NCBI GenBank assembly: GCA_016081115.2
Contig: CM071930.1
Location: 45,545,335 to 45,609,334, forward strand
DNA length: 64,000 bases
Direction of reading: 5' to 3'
From: Rehmannia glutinosa
Lineage: Eukaryota > Streptophyta > Magnoliopsida > Lamiales > Orobanchaceae
Made by a program: the position numbers and the translations under genes. Each line of letters opens with the position of its first letter. Within the stretch, counting starts at the first letter, position 1. The notes under the pieces were generated by a model, which searched no databases, was not told where the DNA came from, and saw nothing but the letters and a program-made list of their open reading frames with translations. Below, one piece after another: positions 46,293 to 58,025 of this stretch.

Positions 46293-47168
46293 TCACTCAG
46301 TTGGCTTGCAAGAAGATCCACTAGTATCAGCACTTCTATTCGGGGATGGGACAAATGGGCGGGGTGCGCGTGGTTGACGAGGCCAACGAGTAGGACTAGG
46401 CCAGGGTTGCCCCCATTGAAGATAGTTTGAATCCTTTTTAGTAGGAGTGGCTTGATTGACTGACCTCTCAGATTCAGAAGAACTTCCACTGGGAAACTGA
46501 GCAAGGTATCGCCAAAATGACTCATCCCGAGATGACCACGATGAAGATGAAACATTTATGACTTCAGTGGATGGTTTCAGCATTCCACTCAAGTTTCCAA
46601 TGTCATCTGTATCTATTGACGATGAAATGTCGATCACCTCGGAATTAGCAGGATTGTAAATGCTACCAAATAATTGACACAACTCAGTCCAACATGGATC
46701 ACCAAATTCCTGATAAGCAATTCCAAATTGATTCTCCTAAAACATAAGCACTTACTTGGTGTTAAATTAATAAGAAAAATGACAACTACGAAGAATAAAT
46801 AAAACTAATTAGGGAATGTAATGTCTGACCTCATAAATTTCCTCAAAGACCCAACGTGCAGCGGTAACTTTATTATTCACACTGTCATATGTAATCCCAT
46901 GTTTTCTGATTACCCAGTAAAAGGTGCGGTAACGTTTTACAAGTATTTCCAACCTTTCACAGCAATATTTATACGTGAATGATTTGTTAAATGTCGTGTT
47001 AACATCATTCATGGCCGTAAGAACGGCATGAGCATTAACTGTTGTTGGATGGAAGTTGCCCAAAGACTGTTGTTCCACCAACGCAGAAACAAATAGCCGA
47101 TCTTCTTGTTCAGTCCATTCATTATCATACAGGCAATCTGACTGGGTCACTGGAAATTTTGGTGCCAT
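46293..47168 (-). CDS. SANT/Myb-like protein 3 of the Harbinger element, intact
   Basis: On the minus strand, exon 1 (47168-46830, 113 codons) has a SANT/trihelix-like domain (YDNEWTEQEDRLFVSALVEQ; VKRYRTFYWVIRKHGITYDS) ending WVFEEIYE. A GT...AG intron (46829-46737) leads to exon 2 (46736-46293): FGIAYQEFGDPCWTEL, a Ser-rich stretch and a Pro/Arg/Trp-rich tail (WPSPTRWPRQPRAPRPFV). The total is 260 residues without a stop. I chose MAPKF at 47168 over an upstream ATG because it begins the domain and sits about 90 bp after a TATA box. Nuclear DNA binding is inferred; the target is unknown. Confidence 0.75.
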
Positions 47169-47260
47169 AGTAAATAGGGAAAATAAATTGGGTAGACAAG
47201 TAAGGGGGTGAACTGACAATTTGATTTATTTGGTGATATTTTCCTGGAATTGGTGTGAGC

Positions 47261-47269
47261 CTATTTATA
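47261..47269 (-). promoter_or_regulatory. TATA box of SANT gene 3
   Basis: TATAAATAG on the minus strand lies 93 bp upstream of the ATG at 47168. The strength and spacing fit a working promoter. Confidence 0.6.
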
Positions 47270-48217
47270 GAACATTTTTGAACGGTGCATTCTCCCAAAA
47301 CGTGAAAGTACAGTAACATGAGTTGAAGTAATATTCCCTATTCTATTACTTCCAAAAAAGCAGCAAACATTTGGCCTGAAAAGGTAATGCACAAATCTAG
47401 AAGATAAGATATACTATTGCCTAGTTAAATCAACCCACACTACTTCCATTTTGGGCTTATATATCCAAAAAAATTGAAACCTATTGAATATGGGCAAAAA
47501 CGTGCAGTCCACTCTGCAAACAATTTCCAGAATCAGACTGTGTATTGCCAAATCAACTGAAAAAGGAGCTCAAATTTATATCTTGTACAAAGATTCACTG
47601 TCTCTCATATCCACATTGGTCCAATAATTCACCCACTTTCCTTACTGTGAAAAACTTTTAAATAAAATACAAATTTATTTAGAGCATCAATTGAACATAT
47701 TACAAATAATAGAAAACTGATTGTTTCCTTTAAATTCACCTGTCTTAGCAGTTATAATACAACTTCTTCAATATTTGACAACAAATTGTTGAAGTATATA
47801 TGTATGATCCAGGAATTTGATCAACATGTAAAACAGATGGTATATCTACCCTCAAAACAGAGAATATTTACATTAAGGATCATACATTTCCTCTATAAAA
47901 TTATACATCAAAAATCAACATCAAGATCCATATAAAGGTCAGTTGAATGAAGTGAAAGATTAATTAATCTGCAGTAGTCATAAAGTCATAATTAAACAAC
48001 AAATATGATAGTGTCACAGAAATTCATCACCATTGCACAAAAAAAGACTTCCTAACATCCCAACAAAATATCAGAATTACAAACAGAAGCTAACACTAGT
48101 TCATAAGCATTACATGAACATATTTCACTAATATAAAGTAATTGCTTTTACTTAAATATTTAAGCAAAATAAAACAGTAGCCTTACAACCAAACAAAAAT
48201 TTACACATTCATCCAGC
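47270..48217. other. Harbinger spacer
   Basis: About 950 bp of AT-rich DNA between SANT gene 3 and the GRF gene. No domain, repeat pair or RNA gene was seen. Confidence 0.4.
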
Positions 48218-48717
48218 TCAAGAGTGACGAACCATTAAGTAATGTAGATATGCCACAAAGCAGACCACGAATGTTATAAGCCAAGATATGAAAGCCAGCT
48301 TCTTGAAGAACTGCACTTGTTGTCTTGATGAAGCAAGTCACCTCGAACACTCTTCAATTTCTCCAAGTAATCCGGGAATAATGTTTTCGGATTGATCACA
48401 AATAGGACCATCGAGCCATTTGAAGAAACCAACATTTGTTCACCTGCATTTTAAAATTTGAATTGCAAGTATCAATGGATACATGATTATCATGTTGTAA
48501 ACATCAAAAATTACGATGTAAACCAAATTTATTGTGATCGAATACCCCTCTCTCGGGACAAGACATAAAATGTCTTCCAGGGTTTCTTGTTGTCCATGAA
48601 GTGGATCCTCAATTGAAATCCGCAATGACACATTTGTGGAGCTTGAGACGAGTGACTTCTACAACGACATGTTCCATTGCTAGGCGTACTAAAGGGCTCG
48701 CTATTGGTGGTGCTCAT
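48218..48717 (-). pseudogene. GRF zinc-finger protein with C-terminal membrane segment, damaged
   Basis: On the minus strand, exon 1 (from ATG 48717) reads MSTTNSEPFSTPSNGTCRCR and then a GRF-like finger start (MCHCGFQLRIHFMDNKKPWK). After an intron (about 48550-48446), a second exon reads GFFKWLDGPICDQSENIIPG, then a TGA. The same frame continues to a hydrophobic span (LAFISWLITFVVCFVAYLHY) and stops at 48218. A stray T inside the last zinc-ligand region (TGTTGGTTTC) and the TGA break the frame. The finger-plus-membrane-anchor layout is a known small plant family. Its role in a transposon is unknown. Confidence 0.6.
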
Positions 48718-49752
48718 CTTTGGTTCTATTTATTCTGGTTTTATTGAAAATATAAGATACCCACAGGATAAATGAGGATCTATTAATAAGCAAAAGTGTT
48801 TGCAAGAACATTTACATGGATGAGATCGAAATCGGAAGATTGTAATAAACGAATGACATAATATAAAAAAGGAAACATTTAAGGCTTACATCAAACTACC
48901 CACCAATAGGCATATAAAAAATTCAGATAACTGAAATTTATATTAGTGAAAAATGGGCTACAAAATTAATTGAAATCACACTGAAATGATTCTCCATAAA
49001 AAATTAATTCGTAAAGTTTAATTGACACCGGGAAAACCTAAATCCACCCAAAAATCGATACATAACAAAGTTAATATTCGTTATTTGAACAGATATTAAA
49101 GGATGTTTCATGATTTAAACCCACAAAACAGTATTCAAATTGGATGAACAATGGCAACCATAAATCCATAAAACAAATTCCCTAAACCCTAATTAATGAA
49201 TGCAAAGTAGCACATTCATGGATGATTCATCAGATTATAAAAGAAAACACAAATAAAGGAATAAGTCATAGAACTGGTTGAAAATATTCACTACCTTATG
49301 TCAATAACTCGTCGCCGATGGTGCCCCAAAAATTTCGTGGTTTTTGGATGTTCGATTTGGGATGTGCAGCCCAGATTCTTGGAGTGCCTTCAATAGGAGA
49401 GATTCCAACCTTTGCAACTAAAGATGGCCGATGAGAATTTACAATACGGGAGATGGAATCCCGTATGAGGGTTTGATAGGAACCATTTCCTCTTTTTCCC
49501 AATCAATTTTTCGAAATGAGAACTGAATTGGGTTTTTGGATAGACAAAAGTGTAATGTTGAACGAGGGTATAAAAGACAATTTACAAGTTATCCCACTTA
49601 ATCAATATTCCCAAATTAGATATTTGATTAACATTCCCAACTACAAATAATTTCAATCAAACATCCCAAACACAATATTAAATGGTACTAATTAATCAGT
49701 GAACAATGTAATCCTATCCCATCTTACTATTTAGTCCAATCCCATCAACAAT
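48718..49752. other. Right flank of the Harbinger element
   Basis: AT-rich DNA up to the right terminal repeat. It contains one unrecognised 68-codon minus frame (49502-49296). Near the end, repeated ATTCCCAA/TCCCAAA words may be subterminal protein-binding sites. Confidence 0.4.
49296..49502 (-). CDS. Small unrecognised ORF near the right end
   Basis: It starts MGKRGNGSYQTLIRDSISRI and ends with GTIGDELLT. It is less AT-rich than the flanks and lies about 260 bp inside the right terminus. I know no family for it. It could be the first exon of a minus-strand transcript leading to the GRF gene, or chance. Confidence 0.22.
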   Translation of the reverse strand: MGKRGNGSYQTLIRDSISRIVNSHRPSLVAKVGISPIEGTPRIWAAHPKSNIQKPRNFWGTIGDELLT

Positions 49753-49768
49753 GCCAAACGAGTCATGA
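49753..49768 (+). repeat. Harbinger right terminal repeat and target duplication
   Basis: GCCAAACGAGTCA is followed by TGA. The complement TGACTCGTTTGGC matches the left end CGACGCGTTTGGG at 10 of 13 positions. Confidence 0.72.
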
Positions 49769-51028
49769 GGGTACCACAAGATAATTTCAAGTTAGGTACT
49801 CGGCGCAATAAAAGTCAAAGAAAATTCAAATCGTCAAATAGACAACAAGTGCTCGCGCCATTTTATCAGAAGAGAAGACATTATCAACAAAATCATTTTT
49901 CAATAAGAAAGTATAATCAACAATGGGAAAGATACAACCCTTGGTAATGGAAAAATTGGTAACTCTTATCCTCCTCTTGATTTATGCATTTTATTTTATC
50001 TTTTATAATTATTGCACATATTCATCCTTATCTTGATTGTCAAAATTCTTTTTCAAAATGTTTCTTTAAAATGAGGTCTCAATTATATACTCTCAGATTT
50101 TCAAATTTCAAAAGAGACCTTATATATCTTTTCTATTAGCACATTAAAACTTACATGTTTTTGTCAAACTCTTGTGGATTCTTACAAAAATATAGTATGT
50201 GATACTTTTCTAATTTCTATATTGGTATTGTCTATATTATCCGGTACTACTAAACTCTTGTGCAAGAATTCTTCTTAAGATTTTGTAGGAGATACTTGGG
50301 TGTTAAAGGACAAATGATCGTATAGATATCAATGGTTATCTACATCAAATTGGTCAAGTTTGAATTGGTTGACAAAAACACAATCAAGGTATGTTCATCA
50401 ACTTTTATTACTCTCATAGACTCAATATTCTTCATGCCATATGCCTATGTGCTCGATTTCAAAACAATCCTAAAGAATCTCATATGAGTGTCGTTAAAAG
50501 AATTTTTCAATATTTAAAAAGAACTATTTCATATGGCTTGTTTTACCAAAGAATGAAAATTTTTCTCTGAAAAGATATAGTGATTCGGACTATGTGGGAA
50601 ATATTATGATCGCAAAAGCACCTCCGGATCATGTCAATTTTTAGGGATTGCCTCGTTTCTTGGTTTTCAAAAAAGCAAAATTGTGTTTCCTAATCAACGA
50701 CCGGCCGAATACATTTCGCGGCCTTTTGTTGTACTCAATTGCTTTGAATGAAACAAACCTTAGCGGATTACGAATGTTCTTTTGAAAATGTTCCTATTTT
50801 TGTGATAACACGTCCGCTATAAATATTGCTCAATATCCGGTTCATCGTAACCGTACTAAACATATTGAGGTTCGTCATCATCTTCTAAGGGATTGCGTTT
50901 CCAAATGAAAAATTGAGATGTGTTTCGTTCCGTCTCAAGATCAACTCGCGGATATTTTTACAAAACTACTAACTGCCAAGTCTTTTGCTTTAATACAAGC
51001 TTGTTTAGGCATAATGCATATCGAATAA
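49769..51028 (+). pseudogene. Copia-B interior, right part: gag-like start and RNase H
   Basis: The frame resumes with RVPQDNFKLGTRRNKSQRKF and a basic, Gln-rich stretch, stopping at about 49947. Non-coding DNA follows to about 50400. RNase H then appears in broken frames: LCARFQNNPKESHMSVVKRI, FQYLKRTISYGLFYQ, a degraded SDSDY block, and the tail QLADIFTKLLTAKSFALIQ ending at 51028. The missing protease, integrase and RT show a large internal deletion. Confidence 0.72.
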
Positions 51029-52290
51029 GGTCTCCGTTTGTATTTTGTGCATTTTTAAAACTTAGGGGTGAAAATTCGGATTTTTAACTCAAAATTCGGA
51101 CAAAAATTGAAAACATGCTTCAGGGACCAGATGACCAAGTGGTCGAATGGTCGACCAAGGGCCTGGACCCGTCGACCACACCTTCGACTGGTCGACCATC
51201 AAGATTTTTTGGTTAAAATTGTTTATGTCCTCGGTCTGCTCCATTTCACTGTTTTTGTTCCATTTTTCGACCCCTCTGCAAATTTCACACACAATTCACC
51301 AAAAAATGATTTCTTTATTGTAAGTTCTATATTTTTGGACTTATATTGTTGATATATCATCATTATTTCCCTACTTCACCGATTGATTGGTAAGATTAAT
51401 TCCCTTTTAATCTCAATTGTGTTGAAACCTTAAGAAAATGCATATACGTTGATATTTTGATGAAATTTTTGGATAATTGTCTTGGGAGTGATGATTGTTG
51501 ATGAATGATATTTTTAGAATTGCATTTGGTGATAAAATTTTGGGCTTGATTACATTTACAAGGGCTATATTCATCTTCGTTTTTATTCTACGCAAGCCAA
51601 GTGTTCGACAAAATGCCTCAAAGAAAATTTCATCCCTAACATGATTCTCTCGATTTCAAAAGTCTTATAAGTTTATAGAGACCATATTTTTCTAATCAAA
51701 TGAGCTTTAACGAAATCATCTTATCGAATGTTTCCCTTATTATTTTTAATTTTAAGCTATATGCTCCAAAGCTCGATAAATCGGTTCAATTGCGCACTTT
51801 GATATGGTCATATGATGTTTTTATCGTGCTAACATTCTTTTTGATGATTTCAAAGGGGGAGAAACATGAAATAAGCTCATAAGCTCAAAGACGCTAGAAA
51901 AAGCTCGCGAAAAAAGCTATAAGTTGTGGATGAAATAAGCAAAAGCTGAGGATATAACTTAATCCGATGGATGGATTATGGACTTTTATTCATGACTAAT
52001 AAATTTCCTTTTGCCAGGAGGAGCATCAAAGCTCATGAAATCCAAGCTCAAATTATAAAAGCTGGGTTTTTAGCTTTTAATTGTTTGCTTCTATACCTAT
52101 TCTTAATTTGCTTGTTGATAGGGTGAGCTTTTATAAAATATTTTGAAAAATATTTGCTCCTATCCTTATGTTTTTATTCTTAATAATTGTAGCTTAAAAC
52201 GGATAATTGATTTTGACCGAAAAATGTGTTTTGTTTTAAAAATCGATCTCCTAAAATTGTTTTGGTTTGTAATCATCAAAAATGGGGAGT
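51029..52290 (+). other. Copia-B 3' region before the LTR
   Basis: About 1.26 kb. It includes a run of GTCGACC/TGGTCGA words (51140-51200), a purine block CAAAGGGGGAGAAAC near 51853, and the polypurine tract AAAAATGGGGAG before the LTR. A long region between pol and LTR is known in SIRE-type copia elements, but I cannot show an envelope-like gene. Confidence 0.45.
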
Positions 52291-53509
52291 TCTTTAGATA
52301 AAATATTTTTACGCCAAAACAATGTCCCTCAACATTGTCCAAATACTCCTAATTGATTTAAATTATTTTTACTAATTTTTCGGAGTATTTATTGAAGTTT
52401 ATTTTCGACAAAAATTAGACAACACTTCTGTTTTTAGGTCAACTGGTCGCCCTAAAGGGAAACCCGTGCCTGAAAGTCGAAACTTGAAACAGAAACGAAA
52501 CAGGAATTTTTCCGAAGGAGGTCGACCGTGTATGAAGGATTGGTTTTTGCAAAATTTCTTTCTATTTCATTTTTGGCCTTGTTGACCGGCCCAAAGTGAG
52601 GGTGACCAATCGAACAAGCCTTCGACCGGCCTAACCCCTTGACCGGTCCAATCCCTTGTTCAACCGGTATTTGAATCTCTCGATTTACTTTTATACGTTC
52701 AAAATTTATAGGCCAACGGACGACCTATGTTTTCTTGATGACAAATTCCAACCTTTATTAAGCCATTATAAGCAAGATTTACTTTATCAATTCTTAACCA
52801 TTTTTGTAGATCTTTTGATCATTCTTTTGTAGACAAAAGTGAAGATGGAGGAGCCTATGTTGGGGATCAAATCTTGAAGGCTCTCCTATAAATAGATGAA
52901 GGCTTTGAAGGATCCACAACAACAAAACATACAACAATACAAGCAATTCAAATACAAGCAAACTCTTGTTCTTCACTTTCATATCCTGTTGTAATTTCTA
53001 AGCCTAGTTTTACACTTGCACATCTTGAGTATTAGGCTTCCTTCTTGATTACACTTGCACGATTGAGTTGTAATATTTTCAAACAAAGTGTAATCTTGAT
53101 TGTAATTCTCAATCATCCAAAACAATACATCCATGTTAGTGTTCTTGTGGTAAGAACATACTTGGGTGATTTTAGGTATTGAAGAGTGTGGTACTCTTCA
53201 TTGGTGTAAGAAGATTTTGGTAATCTTCTTGTTGGTGTTGTAAGAAGAGTGTGGTACTCTTCAAAGATGAAGATGTAATAGTTTTGGTAACTATTAATAA
53301 AATTCTTTTTCTTTTTCGAAATCCACTTCGGATATACCGGGGTGGTAGTAGATTAGGCCCTAGGTGGGTTGAACTACTATAAATGTTGTTTATTTTCCCG
53401 CACTTCCATTCTTGTTGTCATTCTTACATTTGAAAAAGATGGCCAAATCGGAAAAATCGGCATAATCTATTCATCCCCCTCTAGATTATCGTAGCCACTT
53501 GGACCAATG
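52291..53509 (+). repeat. Copia-B 3' LTR
   Basis: It matches 31406-32642 with many substitutions and indels (start TCTTTAGATAAAA). It has its own TATAAATAG near 52887 and a GACCGG word cluster at 52580-52650. The last bases (GGACCAATGA) no longer match the CTAACA end, so the right edge is approximate. Confidence 0.82.
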
Positions 53510-55370
53510 ACCTCTTGTGACTTCGAGGCTATTTTGAATTAGCCACTTCCCCATTATGGTCACAATATAAAGTGAGTGGCCTATCCACATTTGGAACAAC
53601 TTCCAAATCAGAGTGGAACTTCTTCAACTATACTGCCTCCTTAGTTGCTTCTGAAGTGGCTATTTATTCGACCTCTATGGTCGAATCTGCGGTGCTGGAT
53701 TGCTTAATGCTTCTCCAGACTATGGCACCGCCAATAAGAGTGAACATTGACCCAGATATCGACTTTCGAGAATCCTTGTCTGATTGTAGTTCAGAATCAG
53801 TGTACCCGTCTATTTTAAAGTCATCACCCAAATACACAAGCATATAGTCTCTCATTCTCCAATGATACTTGAAAATGCCCTTGACTGCTGTCTAGTGGCC
53901 CATTCCTGGATTTCATTGAAACCGGTTGACTATCCCTACCGTATAACAAATGTCAGGCCTTGTGCACAACATATCATACATAAGGCTACTTACTGCAGAG
54001 GCATAGGAAACATGTCTCATGTCCTCTTCCTCCTGGGGTATCTTAGGACACTGCTCCTTGGAGAGAACGACTCCATGTTGAATTGGTAGGTAACCCTTCT
54101 TGGAATCTTGCATTCTATAACGCAACATCATCTTATCGATATAAGAAGCTCGAGACAATGCCAATAATTTGTTCTTGTGATCTCGAATAATTCGAATTCC
54201 AAGAACATAATTCGCTTCTTCCAAATACTTCATTTGGAATTGCTTGGCAAGCCAACCTTTGACCGCAGTTAACACCTCCACATCATTCCCAATGAGTAGA
54301 ATATCATCTATGTAAAGCACTAAAAATACCATTTTACCATCCTTGATTTGCTTGTATGCACAAGACTCTCAACATTTTGATCAAAACCATAAGACTTGAT
54401 ATTCTCATCAATCTATGGTTCCATGAGCTTGAGGCTTTCTTTAATCCATAAATAGATCTAAGCAATTTGCAGACTTTCTGCTCTTGACATTCGGCTACTA
54501 AACACTTTGGTTGCTGTATGTAGATTTCTTATCTTGATGGCGATTCAAAAAAGGCCATCTTGATATCCATCTGCCATATCTCATAGTCAAGACATGCAAT
54601 TGAAAGTAGTATGCGAATAGATTTTAGCATTGCTACAGGTGAGAAAGTCTCCTCATAGTCGACTCCATCCTTTTGGGTATAACCATTAGCAACTAGCCTT
54701 GCTTTAAAAGTCTCCACTTTTACATCCACACCATTCTTTCTCTTATAGATCTATTTGCACCCAATGTGCCTGCTATCCTTTGGCGGATCTACAAGAATTC
54801 AGACAATGTTGAAGTGCATAGAGTCCATTTCTTAATTCATAGCTTCGAGCCACCTCTCTTTATCAGAATCATCCATCGCTTGTCGAAAAGACAATGGATC
54901 ATCATCTACTCCATCGGAGACTGCAACATTCTCTTCGATTTGAGGATAGCGGATTTGTGGTCTAATCACCCTCTCATTGCATCGAGGTGTCATGACATTC
55001 TGATCAGATATAATTTTAGCAATTTCTCCAACCACTCTTGTTGGTTATGGTCTGATCTCATTAGAAAGTAACTCATCGATTACAACTTTACTTCAAGGTC
55101 GGACGTTTTCTATATAATCGTTCTCAAGAAAGATATCATTAGTTGAAACTGTTACTTTCTTTTCTTGCGGATCATAAAACAGACCTCCTCTTGTTCCTTT
55201 GGAATATCCAACGAATAGAAATATTTTTGAACGTTGATGCAATTTTCCAGTCTGTCCTTTTAGCACATATGCTGGAGTGCGGGACACCCCCATATGCGAC
55301 AGTGGCGTAAACTAAGTTTACTCCCATTCCACAACTCTAATGGTCTCTTTTGGATTGACTACATTCAAAA
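53510..55370 (-). pseudogene. Copia-A integrase end, RT and RNase H, broken
   Basis: Reading the minus strand from the right: an integrase end (YVLKGQTGKLHQRSKIFLFV; GYSKGTRGGLFYDP), an RT linker, an RT start (FKARLVANGYTQKDGVDYEE; QMDIKMAFFES), an RT palm with YIDD (LYIDDILLIGND), and RNase H (YTDSELQSDKDSRKSISG). A degraded end (LTLYCDHNGEVANSK, then PRSHKR) stops at 53510. The RNase H tail lies at 31232-31405. The pieces are in different frames. Upstream gag/protease and the 5' LTR are missing. Confidence 0.85.
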
Positions 55371-56196
55371 ATGTAGCGTCGTTTTCAATGCATACCCCTA
55401 AAATTAATCACGCAGTGTCGCACAGTTTATCATCGACCTAACCAAATCTAACTCAAATTAATAAAATAAATAATCAAGACATCTCATGTTTTTATCTCAT
55501 GTCTTCTTTTATTTATTAATCACCTTTTTAATTTAGCCTAGATACATCCAAACTATTTGATTGTATCCTTATGAGTGTTACCTATTATTTCAGATTTTAA
55601 AAATTAACTCAGAATTTTCGCCGTAGGGTAGGAAAATTAAGAGTTAAATTTTAATTTCCTATCTTTTCAGAGATTAAGCCTTGATTATTGATTTAAGTGA
55701 AAACCATCCGCAGGGGGATGAATCTGAGCATCGCGAGGCGTCAATTAAATCTCACGTTACTTTGATCGATAAGAGAGGCCATATGATTTTTTATCACAAA
55801 TCCTTCTCCCACTCATTAGTTTATAATAAACGCGTTTCGCAAACATTTAAGTTATAAAACATCTTATGTATTAATAATCTATGTTCAATCACATTGGTCT
55901 TTTGATTAAAATTTTCTAATTTAATAATCTAACTCTTACAAATTAAATCATAATTTTAATCAACTTTAAATCCCTAAACTATCAAAATAATTAAGGAAAT
56001 AGGGATAAAATTGAAAGATTTCATGAAAGAACAACACATTTATGCGATGCGCCTATCGAAAAACGGAAGTTGCACAAGCCCCCCCCACATCGCCTAAGGT
56101 GCCAGGCGCTGCCGGGTTGCCGTGCGACACGATTCGAATTATTTTGATTCAAAAACACGCTATTCGATGATTTTTCATAAAAATTGGATCCATTTC
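55371..56196. other. Unassigned stretch between copia-A and the chromovirus
   Basis: About 830 bp with no coding domain. A C-run (56080-56087) and a GC-rich patch near 56090-56135 stand out. It may be a fragment of another LTR. Confidence 0.3.
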
Positions 56197-57995
56197 TGTA
56201 ACACTCGGGAAAAAAAAGTGTATTTAATTAGTTAGATAGCCCATTAGTGAAGAATTATTATTATTATTGGATTGATTATCCAATTACATGGCCCATGAGG
56301 AATCCTAAGGTGCTTGGGAAACTACCTAGGGTAATTATATTAGGAGTATTTCATTATTAGGGTTTATTATACCACATTAGAGTTGACAAAAATAAAAACG
56401 CTCCAACTTTATTTCTCTCTGCGCCATTCAGCCCCCATCATCTACCACACAACCACGATGAAGTTTCTCTTCAACGACACGATCCCTCAATTGTCTTCCC
56501 TATTTCATTCTCAACTCCTAAGGTAATTTACTTCTAAATTTCGAAACCTAATCTATACGGTTCAGAATATTATGAAATTTTAATATGTTATTCTTCATGA
56601 CGTTTGTATTGTACGGTTAAAATTTTATATTAATCCGATGAGTACTTTGTAGTCATTGATTTTTCAAACTAAGATGCCAGAATTTTTGATATTCACTGTT
56701 TTCGTTTTAGAAAGTCCAAAACCCTATTTATACATATCCAAAATTTGTGAAATTTTGATATGTTATGTTATAATATGTTTCTAATATTAATTTAAAATCT
56801 CATATACGTTTGAGTTGTATTTTATTTTATATAGAATTTTCATTCACGCTTTCCAAATCTTGAGTATACTCAGTTTTTGATTTATAAATTCAAGAAACCA
56901 TGTATAAAGACCTTACAAATACTTCAATTTTGTATATATTATGAATTTTAGTGTATAATATCGTATGGTAAAATATCAGATTATTACAACTTATAGTTAT
57001 TTAAATATTAACTAGTTTCCAAAATTTTACAGTTTTAGCTATGACAAAAGATTCAGTTTATGAAATTCAAAACTTAAAGTTAACGAATTTTAAATATTAT
57101 TATTTTTGGATATGTTATACTACGGTATGTTTATTATATGTAGTTAAAATATCAGATCCTATAGTATTATATTTATTTAAATATGATTTTGCTTCCATAG
57201 TTGTGCAGGATTTTGTGTTACAGCAATTTCAGTTTCACAAATTCAAACCCCATAGCTAAACATATCGAATCTTTGTGAAATTTTTATATGATATCTATTT
57301 TTGAATCTGTTATCTACTGTAAAAATATTTAATAATTATAGTAAGTGTTTTATGAGAAAATATTATTCGATCCAAACTGCGCTGAGATTTAGTATTTATT
57401 GTTCAAACCTACCAAGTTGAACCCTAAACCTTAGGAATATACCGTGAGCTTTCAAGAATGTTATTTTAGTGCTTTCGATATCGAGGTTAATACATAAGTT
57501 TTGACTTCTGAGAACTAAGATGTATATATATGTCATGAGCAAGGGTGAATTGGGGGATGAATTTGGGGAAATTCAGCAGCTAGGGTTCGGACGAGATGGG
57601 GAATTTGAGAAAAGGGGATCTCAAGATGATGTGAGTACAAACTTAGCCAAGGGTGATGAAGACTTATCAGATGCAGGTACACGTGGAGCAATCGCAGCCG
57701 TGGGATACGAAGAAGAGATGATTAAATCATTAGGGGACACGTGTTAATTGATTTTATATTTTTACATTTGAAGTTAGTTGAATTATGGATTATGATGTAA
57801 TTTTGGGACCACTCTATTTAGCTGTGCGAAAGGAACACTAGAAAGGCAATGAAATTAGTTACAAAAATATTCTTCTCTTCCTAATTCTATCTTCTTCCCC
57901 AAGTTCTTCTTCTCTGAATTTTATACAGTTAAACATTACAGAAATACATATAAAATATTTTACAATTCTTCATTAGTATACAACAGTCCAGTACA
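56197..57995 (+). repeat. Chromovirus full LTR, copy 1
   Basis: A 1,799-bp LTR. Its last 840 bp (from 57158) recur at 61681-62521. A 75-codon frame at 57520-57747 stays open in both copies but has no known domain. Confidence 0.8.
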
Positions 57996-58025
57996 ATTGG
58001 TATCACAGAGCCAACATCCTTGGCC

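Larger units (their letters stand above)
33843..49765 (+). mobile_element. Large PIF/Harbinger-type DNA transposon with extra genes
   Basis: The ends are CGACGCGTTTGGG (33843-33855) and the complement of TGACTCGTTTGGC (49753-49765). TGA is duplicated at 33840-33842 and 49766-49768. Removing the insert with one TGA copy rejoins copia-B codons in frame (HL to RVP), which fixes the boundaries. Without the nested gypsy element it is about 9.6 kb. It encodes a DDE transposase and a SANT-like protein (the usual pair), plus two further SANT-like genes and a GRF zinc-finger/membrane gene. Transposase stops make it non-autonomous today. Alternatively the right half could be host DNA captured by the element. 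Confidence 0.8.
31406..53509 (+). mobile_element. Copia-B retrotransposon, split by a Harbinger element
   Basis: The LTRs at 31406-32642 and about 52291-53509 are on the plus strand. The element interior lies at 32643-33842 and 49766-52290, interrupted by 15.9 kb of inserted DNA. Gag lies on the left side and RNase H on the right. Protease, integrase and most of RT are missing, so this was already a deletion derivative. It sits inside copia-A between its SHKR block and its HLIWE block. No clear 5-bp duplication was found at its ends. Confidence 0.85.

Noticed and set aside
51700..51882. Possible envelope-like protein of a SIRE-type element
   Set aside because: A 60-codon frame with no signal peptide, coiled coil or recognisable motif; too little to call.
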